Shown here piece by piece: positions 16,251 through 23,948 of a stretch of DNA of 64,000 nucleotides. The stretch lies in contig NZ_CP023407.1 in the NCBI RefSeq assembly GCF_003665435.1, positions 2,976,001 to 3,040,000 of the forward strand, in the 5' to 3' direction. Under the pieces are notes generated by a model. That model was not told the DNA's origin. It did not search any database and saw nothing but the letters and a program-made list of their open reading frames with translations. The translations under genes were made by a program, and so were the position numbers. Position 1 is the first letter of the stretch. Each line of letters starts with the position of its first letter. The stretch is from Streptomyces fungicidicus. Lineage in GTDB: Bacteria; Actinomycetota; Actinomycetes; Streptomycetales; Streptomycetaceae.

Positions 16251-17609
16251 TCACACTTCGGCGTAGCTGAGCTGCGGCTTCTCCTCCGCGGCCGGGTTCG
16301 GGGCGTCCGCGCCGGCCGCCGGGCGGCGAAGGTATACCGCCCAGGTGACGGCGAAGCAGACCGCGTAGCAGGCGAGGAAGGCGACGAACGCGCCGGTGCC
16401 GGAGCCGTAGGAGAGGAAGGACTGGCGGAACGCCAGGTTGATGCCGACCCCGCCGAGCGCGCCCACCGCGCCGATCAGCCCCATCGACGCCCCCGAGAGC
16501 CGCCGCCCGTACGCGGCGGCCGCCTCGCCCGTGAGCCCCCTGGCCCGCGCCTTCGCCTGGAAGATGCCGGGGATCATCTTGTACGTGGACCCGTTGCCGA
16601 GGCCGGTCAGCACGAACAGCACCACGAAGGCGCCGGTGAACAGCGCCAGCGACTTCTGCATCGAGGCGACGATCAGCACCGCGGTCGCCGCGCCCATGGC
16701 GACGAAGTTCCACAGCGTGATCCGCGCGCCGCCGTACCGGTCGGCGAGCGAGCCGCCCACCGGGCGGATCAGCGAGCCGAGCAGCGGGCCGATGAAGGTG
16801 ACGTAGGCGGCCTCCAGCGGCGTGCGGTCGAACTGGTTCTGCAGCACCTGCCCGAAGGCGAAGCTGTACCCGATGAACGAGCCGAAGGTGCCGATGTAGA
16901 GGAACGACATGATCCAGGTGTGCGGGTCCCGCGCGGCGTCCTTGGCGGCGCCGGTGTCGTTCTTCACCGAAGCCAGGTTGTCCATGTACAGCGCGGCGAG
17001 CACGGCGGCGACGACGATCAGCGGGATGTAGATGCCGAGCAGCACCCGCGGCCCGCCGCTCGCGCCGATGATCGCGAGGGCGGCGAGCTGGATCACCGGG
17101 ACGCCGATGTTTCCGCCGCCGGCGTTGAGCCCGAGCGCCCAGCCCTTCTTCCGGAGCGGGAAGAAGGCGTTGATGTTGGTCATGGAGGAGGCGAAGTTGC
17201 CGCCGCCGATCCCCGCCAGCAGGCCGACGAGGAGGAAGGTGGAGAAGGACGTCCCCGGCTCCATCACGGTGAACGCGGCGACGGTGGGCACGAGCAGCAG
17301 CCCGGCGGAGACGATCGTCCAGTTCCGCCCGCCGAAGACGGCGACGGCGAAGGTGTACGGCACCCGGACCACGGCGCCGACCAGTGTGACCAGGGACGTC
17401 AGCAGGAACTTGTCGGCCGGGGTGAGCCCGTACTCGGGGCCCATGAAGAGCACCAGTACGGACCACATGGTCCAGACGGAGAACCCGATGTGCTCGGACA
17501 GCACGGAGAAGAGGAGATTGCGGCGTGCGGTCCTCTCTCCGGTGCGCTTCCAGAAGGTCTCGTCCTCCGGGTCCCACTGCTGGATCCAGCGGCCGCTGCG
17601 GGCTGTCAT
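16251..17609 (-). CDS. narK: NarK-type nitrate/nitrite transporter
   Basis: MFS nitrate/nitrite porter, 452 residues with about 12 membrane spans. The nitrate signature is present (GIGGGNFASSMTNINAFFP), as is the second one (GNIGVPVIQ). The start WIQQWDPEDETFWKRTG is the typical N-terminus of actinobacterial NarK proteins. ATG 17609 has GGAGG. It takes up nitrate for assimilation or exports nitrite; direction cannot be read. The adjacent HemD-OmpR gene suggests shared nitrogen control. Confidence 0.93.
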   Translation of the reverse strand: MTARSGRWIQQWDPEDETFWKRTGERTARRNLLFSVLSEHIGFSVWTMWSVLVLFMGPEYGLTPADKFLLTSLVTLVGAVVRVPYTFAVAVFGGRNWTIVSAGLLLVPTVAAFTVMEPGTSFSTFLLVGLLAGIGGGNFASSMTNINAFFPLRKKGWALGLNAGGGNIGVPVIQLAALAIIGASGGPRVLLGIYIPLIVVAAVLAALYMDNLASVKNDTGAAKDAARDPHTWIMSFLYIGTFGSFIGYSFAFGQVLQNQFDRTPLEAAYVTFIGPLLGSLIRPVGGSLADRYGGARITLWNFVAMGAATAVLIVASMQKSLALFTGAFVVLFVLTGLGNGSTYKMIPGIFQAKARARGLTGEAAAAYGRRLSGASMGLIGAVGALGGVGINLAFRQSFLSYGSGTGAFVAFLACYAVCFAVTWAVYLRRPAAGADAPNPAAEEKPQLSYAEV

Positions 17610-17722
17610 GGGGCCTCCACTGCTCTCCGGGGCGCGGACGGTGCCGCGAGGGGCTGGTCCCGAAGGTAGGGAGGGAGAGTTTCCGGTCTGTGGCACGCGA
17701 TGACCGGCAGGGAACGTTGCTC

Positions 17723-18625
17723 TCACCTCGGGCCGGCCCGGGGTGAGAGGTCCGGCGGCCGCGCGGCCTCAGCGCTGCGGGGGCTGCCAGTGGGGGTTCT
17801 GCTGGGCGGGGTGGCCGTAGGGGCCTGGGGCTGCTGGGGCTGCGGCGGGGCGTAGGGACCCTGGGCCGCGGTGCCGTACGGGGCGGGCTGCCCGTACGGG
17901 GGCTGCTGCGGCTGCGGCTGGGCGTACGGCATCGGGGGCTGCTGGCCGTACCCGGGCGCCGGGGCGGCCGGCATCGCCGGGCCCTGGGCTCCGTACGGGC
18001 CGCCGCCGAAGGGGTTGCCGTGCCCCGGCATCTGCCCGCCCGGCGGCAGATAGCGCACCCGCCCGGTCTCGTCCGTCACCGGCATGAACCCGGCCGCCTG
18101 CAGCCGGGCCGCGAACTTGGCGTTGCGCTTGCGCGTGACGACGAAGCCGATGCCGAAGACGGCCATGAGGACCAGCCAGATCACGGCCGCGATCACGAAG
18201 TCGTCCGAGGTCCCCCCGAGCCGGTAGGCGATGAACACACAGCCGATGGAGACGCCGAGGGCGCCGTACCCCATCCGCTTCTCGGCGCTCTTTCCGGTGA
18301 GGTCGAAGTTGATGCGGGCCTTGAGCAGTTCGAAGGCGTCCGGCACCAGCGGCGGCAGCGACACCCCGTCGCCGGCGTTCGGGTACTGCGCCCAGTTCTG
18401 CGCGGCGCGGGAGCGGGCGTGCGGGCTGGGGTCGGGCACGATCAGCATCCTGAGCTGGCTGTTGTTCCCGCCGCCCTGCCGCACGTCGGCGTACTCGTAC
18501 CCGAACTGCTGGGCGACGAAGGCGAGTTTGGCGAGCTTCTTCACGGAGGCCATCGGGCTGGTGAGCTCGACCGGCTCCCCGCTCGCCATCAACCGCAGCA
18601 TCTTCTGGATCTGCCGCTTGCTCAT
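17723..18625 (-). CDS. Membrane protein with Q/P-rich tail, probable 3' frameshift
   Basis: 300-residue conserved Streptomyces protein of unknown function. The N-terminus (MSKRQIQKMLRLMASG) is soluble. Two membrane spans follow (MGYGALGVSIGCVFIAYRL and FVIAAVIWLVLMAVFG). The C-terminal third is Pro/Gln/Tyr/Gly-rich. The last 25 or so codons look out of frame. Near 17820-17826, adding one base in a G/C run restores a natural ending (PYGHPAQQNPHWQPPQR then stop at 17769). As sequenced, the frame instead runs into the narK promoter region. This is either a sequencing error or a recent frameshift. ATG 18625 has a GGGGGCGAG ribosome site. Confidence 0.78.
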   Translation of the reverse strand: MSKRQIQKMLRLMASGEPVELTSPMASVKKLAKLAFVAQQFGYEYADVRQGGGNNSQLRMLIVPDPSPHARSRAAQNWAQYPNAGDGVSLPPLVPDAFELLKARINFDLTGKSAEKRMGYGALGVSIGCVFIAYRLGGTSDDFVIAAVIWLVLMAVFGIGFVVTRKRNAKFAARLQAAGFMPVTDETGRVRYLPPGGQMPGHGNPFGGGPYGAQGPAMPAAPAPGYGQQPPMPYAQPQPQQPPYGQPAPYGTAAQGPYAPPQPQQPQAPTATPPSRTPTGSPRSAEAARPPDLSPRAGPR

Positions 18626-18650
18626 CCCGCTCGCCCCCTGGCCACACCGT

Positions 18651-19121
18651 TCACTTCCGCAACAGAGGCAGTTTCGCACGCCCGCCCACCTCGAACCAGA
18701 GCAGCTTCCCGGCCCCCCGACCCAGGGCCGCGTCCCCGAGAGCCCAACCACCCCAGGAGTCGGCGTGCTCCTGCACCAGCCGCAGCCCACGCCCGCATTC
18801 GGCCTCCTCCGGGGCGAGCGGCGCGAGGCCCTCCCCGGCTCCGCCGAAGGGAGCCGGGACGTACGGGTGGCTGTCCCACACCCCCACCCGCAGCCGACCG
18901 TCGCTCAGCCCGGTGAGCCGCAGGGAGGCGGGCCCCTTGGTGTGCCGGTAGGCGTTGGTGACCAGCTCCGACGTCAGCAACTCCACGGAGTCGACGATGT
19001 CCCGCATGCCGTGCCCGTCGAGCGCGGCCCGCACAGTCATGCGTGCGACGCGTACGGCGCGGGGGTCATGGGGCATGCGAAGGGCGTACGCCCAGGGGTG
19101 GGGCGGGGCTACGGTGACCAT
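18651..19121 (-). CDS. RsbW-like ATP-binding protein (HATPase_c)
   Basis: 156-residue GHKL-fold ATP-binding protein of the anti-sigma/kinase type abundant in Streptomyces. The N-box is visible (ELLTSELVTNAYRHT) and the G-box region follows (EAECGRGLRLVQEHADSWG). ATG 19121 has GGAG. It is divergent from an XRE regulator with a DUF397 partner, the same trio found in whiJ-like loci of Streptomyces. It may modulate that regulator or a sigma factor; no substrate can be named. Confidence 0.88.
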   Translation of the reverse strand: MVTVAPPHPWAYALRMPHDPRAVRVARMTVRAALDGHGMRDIVDSVELLTSELVTNAYRHTKGPASLRLTGLSDGRLRVGVWDSHPYVPAPFGGAGEGLAPLAPEEAECGRGLRLVQEHADSWGGWALGDAALGRGAGKLLWFEVGGRAKLPLLRK

Positions 19122-19267
19122 GGTCGTCTCCGGGGAGTTGTAAGGGGACTTCGGTCTCGCGCTCAAGGCCGCGCGGGCGGTGGCAGTGCCTCGATTGGTG
19201 CGCTTTCGGCTGAAGAGCGCGGCGGATGAGCGATACGGCTACGGTAGAGCCCAGATGGAAGATAAAT

Positions 19268-19283
19268 CTCCCAACTATGGGAG
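19268..19283. promoter_or_regulatory. Candidate operator between ATP-binding and XRE genes
   Basis: CTCCCA-ACTA-TGGGAG, a perfect 6-bp inverted repeat in the divergent promoter region, 65 bp upstream of the XRE start. A likely site for the XRE protein, by position only. Confidence 0.5.
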
Positions 19284-19347
19284 GTGCATCTCTGATTAGC
19301 TCGTGTGAGGGACATGCGCGCCATCTCGCGGACAGGAAGGACACACG

Positions 19348-20202
19348 TTGCCGCCCACGAACGATCCGACGCTGCGGCAACGGAGACTGGGTGCCGAGCT
19401 GCGCAAACTCCGTGAGAAAGCGGGGTTCACGGTCACCCGGGCCGCCGAGCACCTCGGCGTCAACCAAGGGCGCGTGAGCATGATCGAGACCGGTCGCAGC
19501 CCGGTGAGCGCCGACCTCGTACGCGGGATGGCGTCCGCCTACGACTGCTCCGACAAGTCTCTGGTCGACGCGCTGGCCGCCATGACCGGGCGCCGACGCC
19601 GGGGCTGGTGGGACGAGTACCGCGAACACCTGCCCGCCGCACTGGTCGATTTGGCGGAGCTGGAACACCACACGGCCGCGCTACGCGTGGCCCTGGTGAT
19701 CCACATCCCGGCGCTGTTGCAGACCACCGATCACGCTCGCGCCCTCTTCCGGGCCGTGGTGCCGCCCATGCGTCAGTACGAGATCGAGCACCGTCTCACC
19801 TACCGCATCAAACGGCAGGGCGTCCTGCACCGGGAGGATCCGCCCTCCTACTCGGCGATCATTCACGAGTCGGCCCTCCGCATGGGGTTCGGCGGCCCTT
19901 CCGTGACTCGTGGCCAGCTCACGCACCTGCTCGACATGGGTGAGCTGCCCCATGTCACCATCCGAGTGATCCCGTTCGGCACGGCCTACTTCCCGAGCAC
20001 CGGCCAGTCCTTCGACTACCTCACGGGCGCCGTACCGCAGCTCGACACGGTCCAACTGGACACACACCACGGGGGCTGCGGATTCCTGGACGCCGAGGCA
20101 CAGTTGACCAAGTACCGAGCCGTGCTCAACCACATGACGTCCTGCGCACTCGATCCCATCGAGTCCCGCGACTTCATCCACAACCTCGCCCGAGAAGCCT
20201 GA
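19348..20202 (+). CDS. XRE/Scr1-type regulator (WhiJ-like, DUF5753)
   Basis: 284-residue transcription regulator with an N-terminal helix-turn-helix (about 12-70; LRKLREKAGFTVTRAAEHLGVNQGRVSMIETG) and the C-terminal domain of DUF5753 proteins (ALLQTTDHARALFRA, HESALRMGFGG, IRVIPFG). It starts at TTG 19348, with GAAGG seven bases upstream. The gene is followed 10 bp later by a DUF397 gene, the usual WhiJ-like pairing in which the small protein modulates the regulator. It is divergent from an RsbW-like gene. Confidence 0.9.
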   Translation: MPPTNDPTLRQRRLGAELRKLREKAGFTVTRAAEHLGVNQGRVSMIETGRSPVSADLVRGMASAYDCSDKSLVDALAAMTGRRRRGWWDEYREHLPAALVDLAELEHHTAALRVALVIHIPALLQTTDHARALFRAVVPPMRQYEIEHRLTYRIKRQGVLHREDPPSYSAIIHESALRMGFGGPSVTRGQLTHLLDMGELPHVTIRVIPFGTAYFPSTGQSFDYLTGAVPQLDTVQLDTHHGGCGFLDAEAQLTKYRAVLNHMTSCALDPIESRDFIHNLAREA

Positions 20203-20212
20203 GAAGGAACCC

Positions 20213-20386
20213 GTGCAGACCATCCGCTGGCGCAGGTCGTCCCACAGCGGCGACAGCTCGAACTGCGTGGAGATAGCCACCACCCCCGCCACCGTCCGCA
20301 TACGCGACTCGAAGGACCCCTCAGGCCCCCGGCTGGGCTTCTCCCCCACCACGTGGGTCTCCTTCCTCACGCACATCACGAAGTGA
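20213..20386 (+). CDS. DUF397 small protein
   Basis: 57-residue DUF397 protein, too short for routine ORF lists. It starts at GTG 20213 with AAGGAA upstream and 10 bp after the XRE stop. The family pattern is clear: IRWRRSSHSG near the N-terminus, SSNCVEIA, VRIRDSKDPSGP, and FSPTTWVSFLTHI at the end. It is probably co-translated with the XRE gene and acts with it. A second, broken DUF397 copy lies 3.5 kb downstream, and the intervening DNA looks foreign. Confidence 0.9.
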   Translation: MQTIRWRRSSHSGDSSNCVEIATTPATVRIRDSKDPSGPRLGFSPTTWVSFLTHITK

Positions 20387-20393
20387 CCGTCGG
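20261..20393 (+). repeat. Direct repeat, copy 1 (DUF397 3' half)
   Basis: 133 bp that match 23792-23924 without gaps, with about 10 mismatches by my count. Together the two copies bracket the island at 20.4-23.8 kb. Confidence 0.85.
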
Positions 20394-20489
20394 TGTCCTT
20401 CACTTCCTTGCCAGTGTCTGCTTTCACGACCCGAAGGGTGCTGAGTTCCACTCGGTGCATGCGCGGTTCGAGATCGCTTTCCATACGGA

Positions 20490-20660
20490 CTCCGCAAGGT
20501 GAACACCACGCTCCTGAGCAGGGCCGGCCTCCGCCCGTATCCGTTTCCACGACCTCAGGCACTCGACGGCCGCCCTACTCCTGGAAGGGCGTCGAACTCG
20601 TCGTCATCAAGAAACTCCTCGGCCACGCCCACATCGGCGTCACCGCCACCCTGGCCCGCC
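20490..20660 (+). pseudogene. Tyrosine recombinase (integrase) remnant
   Basis: Reading across three frames gives the end of a phage-type integrase: LLSRAGL, then IRFHDLRHSTAALLLE (the RxxHxLRH catalytic box), then GVELVVIKKLLGHAHIGVTAT. At least two frameshifts break it, and the catalytic tyrosine segment is missing. The N-terminal part is absent. It marks the edge of an integrated element. A good terminator follows at 20706. Confidence 0.8.
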
Positions 20661-20705
20661 CTCGTCCGCTGACGTTGCCGTCAACTACTGCCGCCGCCCC
20701 ACGCA

Positions 20706-20738
20706 GAAGCCCCGCCAGGGCACACCTGGCGGGGCTTC
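20706..20738 (+). terminator. Intrinsic terminator after the integrase remnant
   Basis: Perfect 14-bp stem (GAAGCCCCGCCAGG arms, loop GCACA) followed by ATTTTT, a classical terminator with a T-run that is unusual for the surrounding genome. Confidence 0.88.
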
Positions 20739-20790
20739 ATTTTTGCTGACGCCAACAGATCTTCCGTTTACTCGTTTACCTCATCGCCTG

Positions 20791-21273
20791 TCACTCTATA
20801 AATACAGGACTAAGCCAGAGAGAAACCAGACCGCCGTTGTTGATCCCCAAGACAGTTCCGCTGGCGATTTGGACGAACGCAGCATCGGTGGCATCGTTCA
20901 GGCGAATGAAGACCCACCCGGAGGATGGATCATATGAAACGCGCCACCCATCTCCAGGGACCTCGAAAGAAACCCCCGGCTCGAAGGAATGGTCTGACGA
21001 GATGAACACCCGCCCAGGGGTAAACTGTGGAGCACTCAACTCGGCAACAAAACCCCGAACGTTCGGGAAGTACCCCCAGGCGAACAAGACTTCCCGGGAC
21101 TCAATGTCGACCTCAAGTTGGAGTGTGCCGACCAGCACGCTCGCAACCCCCTCCGAGCCGAGTCTCTCACTCAGCGAGTCCCCACTCTGGGCACTGAATG
21201 AGAATCCATACTCGGACTCGTCATAGGCAAGGACACCCTCAAGGGGAGGTCCGCCTTGGATGGAGAATTTCAT
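20791..21273 (-). CDS. Putative immunity protein of the adjacent toxin
   Basis: 160-residue protein I do not recognise. It is acidic, without a signal peptide or membrane span, and its base composition is clearly lower in GC than the surroundings. ATG 21273 lies seven bases after the stop of the toxin fragment, with AAAGGG at the end of the toxin frame as ribosome site. A small acidic gene immediately downstream of a Hint-toxin C-terminus is the standard place for an immunity gene, so that role is inferred from position. Confidence 0.65.
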   Translation of the reverse strand: MKFSIQGGPPLEGVLAYDESEYGFSFSAQSGDSLSERLGSEGVASVLVGTLQLEVDIESREVLFAWGYFPNVRGFVAELSAPQFTPGRVFISSDHSFEPGVSFEVPGDGWRVSYDPSSGWVFIRLNDATDAAFVQIASGTVLGINNGGLVSLWLSPVFIE

Positions 21274-21280
21274 TTCGACG

Positions 21281-21960
21281 CTAGCCCTTTGTGCTCTTGA
21301 AGAGGAAGTGGACGATTCTGTTGGAATTTGCGTCGATGTTGAGCTCCCAGATCCCGTTACTTCCATTCATCGTTCCGGGCGTCCTACACTCGACAACTCC
21401 AGGAGCACCAAGGGAATCCATCCTGGGCGTGGATCCCCCCATAATTTCCCGGAGGAACAGCCCATTGTTGCCGTTCATATAAGGGCGTGCGGCCTTACCG
21501 AAGTTAGGGGCATCAACATCCCTAGTACCGGCAATGTCCCACGTGTGATTTTCGACGGTCTTGGTCATCGAAAGGTTCTCAACATCGATCTTCGACGCCA
21601 GATCCGAGACATCACAGTTCCTATTGTGAACAAGGACCGGTGTGGCCCCGCCAGCACATAGTACGTGTGCAGATCATCAACCGTGAAGCTATAGGACGGG
21701 CATGCTTAGCGAAAGCGCGGTTTCCGGTGACGATGACCGTGTCGCCGGTGTCCGTGCGCAGGGTCATGCCGGCGGCGAGTTCGCCCGCTTCGACCCAGTC
21801 CTGTTCAGACGGGGACCAGAACGGGTGCTCGTGAGTTGCGGTGAGCTTCTCGATTCCGTTGGTCGTGGCGATCGTCAGCTCGTTGAAGTGTTTGTCGTGC
21901 TCAGTGACGATAAGGCGGGTGACCTTGCGGGGTCCTGTCTCCCCGGTTTCGGGGTCTTGG
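21281..21960 (-). pseudogene. Polymorphic toxin C-terminus with Hint domain, frameshifted
   Basis: Minus-strand remnant of a large secreted toxin. First comes a Hint (intein-like) autoproteolytic domain: DPETGETGPRKVTRLIV, TATHEHPFWSPSEQDW, then after a frameshift VDDLHTYYVLAG, and after another, TPVLVHN, the cleavage site. The last ~110 residues are the toxin domain (SMTKTVENHTWDIAGT ... ARPYMNG ... LFLREIMGG ... GIWELNIDANSNRIVHFLF). I recognise this C-terminal style from Streptomyces polymorphic toxins but not its activity. Two single-base deletions (near 21690 and 21645) split the frame, and the N-terminus is cut off at an IS fragment. Confidence 0.8.
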
Positions 21961-22286
21961 CAACGGCTCCACGAGATCCTGTTGGCCGAGCTGAACGCGG
22001 CCTCACGGCTGGACTGGTCCCGCTGCGTGGTCGACTCCTCCCACGTCAGAGCGCTAAAAGGGGGCAGCACACCGTCCCGTCGCCGGTCGACCGAAGACGG
22101 GCACGGCACGTCGCTCGCGGTCCTGTTGACCGGCGGCAACCGCAACGACGTCACCCATTTTTGCGTGGCCGCACGGCTTCCGCCGTCTGCGCATCCGATG
22201 GGAAACGGCGAGCCGATATCCACGAAGCGTTCCTCGAACTCGCTTGCTGCCTCATCACCCACCGACAACTCAACTCGCTGTGTTGA
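21961..22286 (+). mobile_element. IS5-family transposase fragment
   Basis: Begins abruptly with RLHEILLAELNAASRLDWSR and VVDSSHVRALKGG, then LLTGGNRNDVT, and, after an internal deletion and frame change, ADIHEAFLELACCLITHRQL to the stop at 22286. This is the order of a DDE transposase of the IS5 type, but the middle is missing. The junction with the toxin fragment is at 21960/21961. I cannot identify terminal inverted repeats. Confidence 0.8.
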
Positions 22287-22426
22287 CCGTTGCAAGTGCC
22301 GTTGCCCTGGCAAGAATGCGACATCAATCGCGGAGCGCGAGGGTGCTGTCGTAGTTCTGCCAGCCGACCGGGGACACCGCCTGCTGAACTGTTCGCCAAT
22401 GCACTGCCCATCACAGGACGGAGCTC

Positions 22427-23656
22427 ATGTCCCCCACCACTACCAACCCAGTCGACGCCGCAGCTCTGCCGACCCCATCGCCGCTGATCGGCTGGCTGGC
22501 CGTGGTCTCGGTGATGCTGGGAATCTTCGCCATTGTCACCACTGAGATCCTGCCTATCGGTCTGCTGACCTCGATCGGCTCCAGTTTCACCATCTCAGAT
22601 GGGGTGGCCGGGCTGATGATGACCATGCCCGGTTTTCTCGCGGCGGTCTCTGCTCCTCTGGTCACTGTGGCCACGGCACGCATCGACCGTCGCCTGATGC
22701 TGTGCGCCTTCATGCTCCTGCTGGCCCTGGCGAATTTCCTTGCTGCTGCAGCACCCGACTACTGGCTCGTGCTGGTCTCCAGGGTCATGGTGGGGATCAC
22801 GATCGGTGGGTTCTGGTCGATAGGCGCTGGGCTGGCAGAACGGTTGGTGCCGCCGACCTCGGTCAGCAGGGCAACCGCCGTGATCTTCTCCGCTGTTCCG
22901 TTGGGATCCGTCCTCGGGGTACCGACCGGCACCCTCCTCGGGGATCTCGCTGGGTGGCGTACGGCATTCGCGGTCATGGGTGCGCTGACGGTGGGGGTAC
23001 TGATCATGCTGCTCCTGGTCGTGCCCCCGTTACCTTCCGTCCAGGCCACCCGGCTGAGCGATCTCAGGGGCATGTTCCGCAGTAGCAATACCCGCTTCGC
23101 GCTCCTGCTGACGTTCCTGATCGTGCTCGCCCACTTCGGGACCTACACCTATGTGACGCCGTTCCTAAAACGGGTCACCCATGCCGGCGACGGCCTGATC
23201 ACCATGTTCTTGTTGATCTATGGCGCTGCCGGTATCCTCGGCAACTTTCTCGGGGGTGCTCGGGTGGCACAGTATCCGCGGACTGTCTTCGGACTTGCGG
23301 CCGGACTCATCGCAGCGGCGACCCTTCTGCTGCCCATGGTGGGCCACTGGGAGGCTGGTGCCATTGCCCTGCTGATCGTGTGGGGCATCGGCTATGGCGC
23401 TGTGCCGGTCGCCTCGCAGACCTGGTTTTCCAAGGCGGCACCGTCTGTCCCCGAAGCGGCATCGGTTCTGTTCACGGCTTCCTTCCAAGCCACGATCTCC
23501 ATCGGCGCGCTACTGGGGGGAATGGTCCTGGACCGCACCTCTCCATCCGCGGTCATGGTGCTCGGCGGCTGCACTGCGGTAATCATGGCCCTGACAGCGG
23601 GAGCCCACTTCACCAGGCGTCTCACCTGGCCAGGAAGCGCAGACGCACACGAGTAG
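22427..23656 (+). CDS. MFS exporter (DHA1 / NepI-like)
   Basis: 409-residue major facilitator with 12 predicted spans. The signature VSRVMVGITIGGFWSIGAGLAERL after span 4 is typical of the AraJ/NepI group that exports purine ribonucleosides or sugars. It is intact, unlike its island neighbours, and less GC-rich than core genes. It contains a TTA leucine codon at 23030-23032 (residue 202), so translation would depend on the bldA tRNA in Streptomyces. It ends right against a broken DUF397 gene, suggesting it arrived by recombination. Confidence 0.88.
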   Translation: MSPTTTNPVDAAALPTPSPLIGWLAVVSVMLGIFAIVTTEILPIGLLTSIGSSFTISDGVAGLMMTMPGFLAAVSAPLVTVATARIDRRLMLCAFMLLLALANFLAAAAPDYWLVLVSRVMVGITIGGFWSIGAGLAERLVPPTSVSRATAVIFSAVPLGSVLGVPTGTLLGDLAGWRTAFAVMGALTVGVLIMLLLVVPPLPSVQATRLSDLRGMFRSSNTRFALLLTFLIVLAHFGTYTYVTPFLKRVTHAGDGLITMFLLIYGAAGILGNFLGGARVAQYPRTVFGLAAGLIAAATLLLPMVGHWEAGAIALLIVWGIGYGAVPVASQTWFSKAAPSVPEAASVLFTASFQATISIGALLGGMVLDRTSPSAVMVLGGCTAVIMALTAGAHFTRRLTWPGSADAHE

Positions 23657-23917
23657 CTCGGCGAGCACGGTCTGTCCGATCCCGCATGGCGCAAGTCCTC
23701 CTACAGCCCCGACCGGGCGGTGGGCGGAACTCCGACGGCACGGTGCGGGGTACGCCGCACGGTGGCGTGGTTGTGTCGGCTGAACGCCTCCAACTGCGTC
23801 GAACTCGCCACCACCCCGGCCACCGTCCTCATACGCGACTCGAAGGACACGTCCGGCCCCCGGCTGGGCTTCTCCCCCACCACGTGGGTCACCTTCCTCA
23901 CGCACATCACGAAGTGA
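23657..23917 (+). pseudogene. Second DUF397 copy, 5' truncated and interrupted
   Basis: In frame from the MFS stop, the sequence reads DPAWRKSSYS, then an insert of about 26 codons, then ASNCVELATTPATVLIRDS to FLTHITK. A normal DUF397 has WRKSSYS followed closely by xxNCVE, so about 78 bp are inserted. No usual start codon precedes WRKSSYS. Its 3' half is the second copy of the 133-bp direct repeat. Confidence 0.82.
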
Positions 23918-23924
23918 CCGTCGG
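23792..23924 (+). repeat. Direct repeat, copy 2 (DUF397 3' half)
   Basis: Partner of 20261-20393; about 92% identical over 133 bp, ungapped. Confidence 0.85.
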
Positions 23925-23948
23925 GGGCGCCTCCGGTCGTGTGGCGGT

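Noticed and set aside
20743..20937. Plus-strand frame opposite the immunity gene
   Set aside because: Composition and context favour the minus-strand gene, which follows the toxin with proper spacing.
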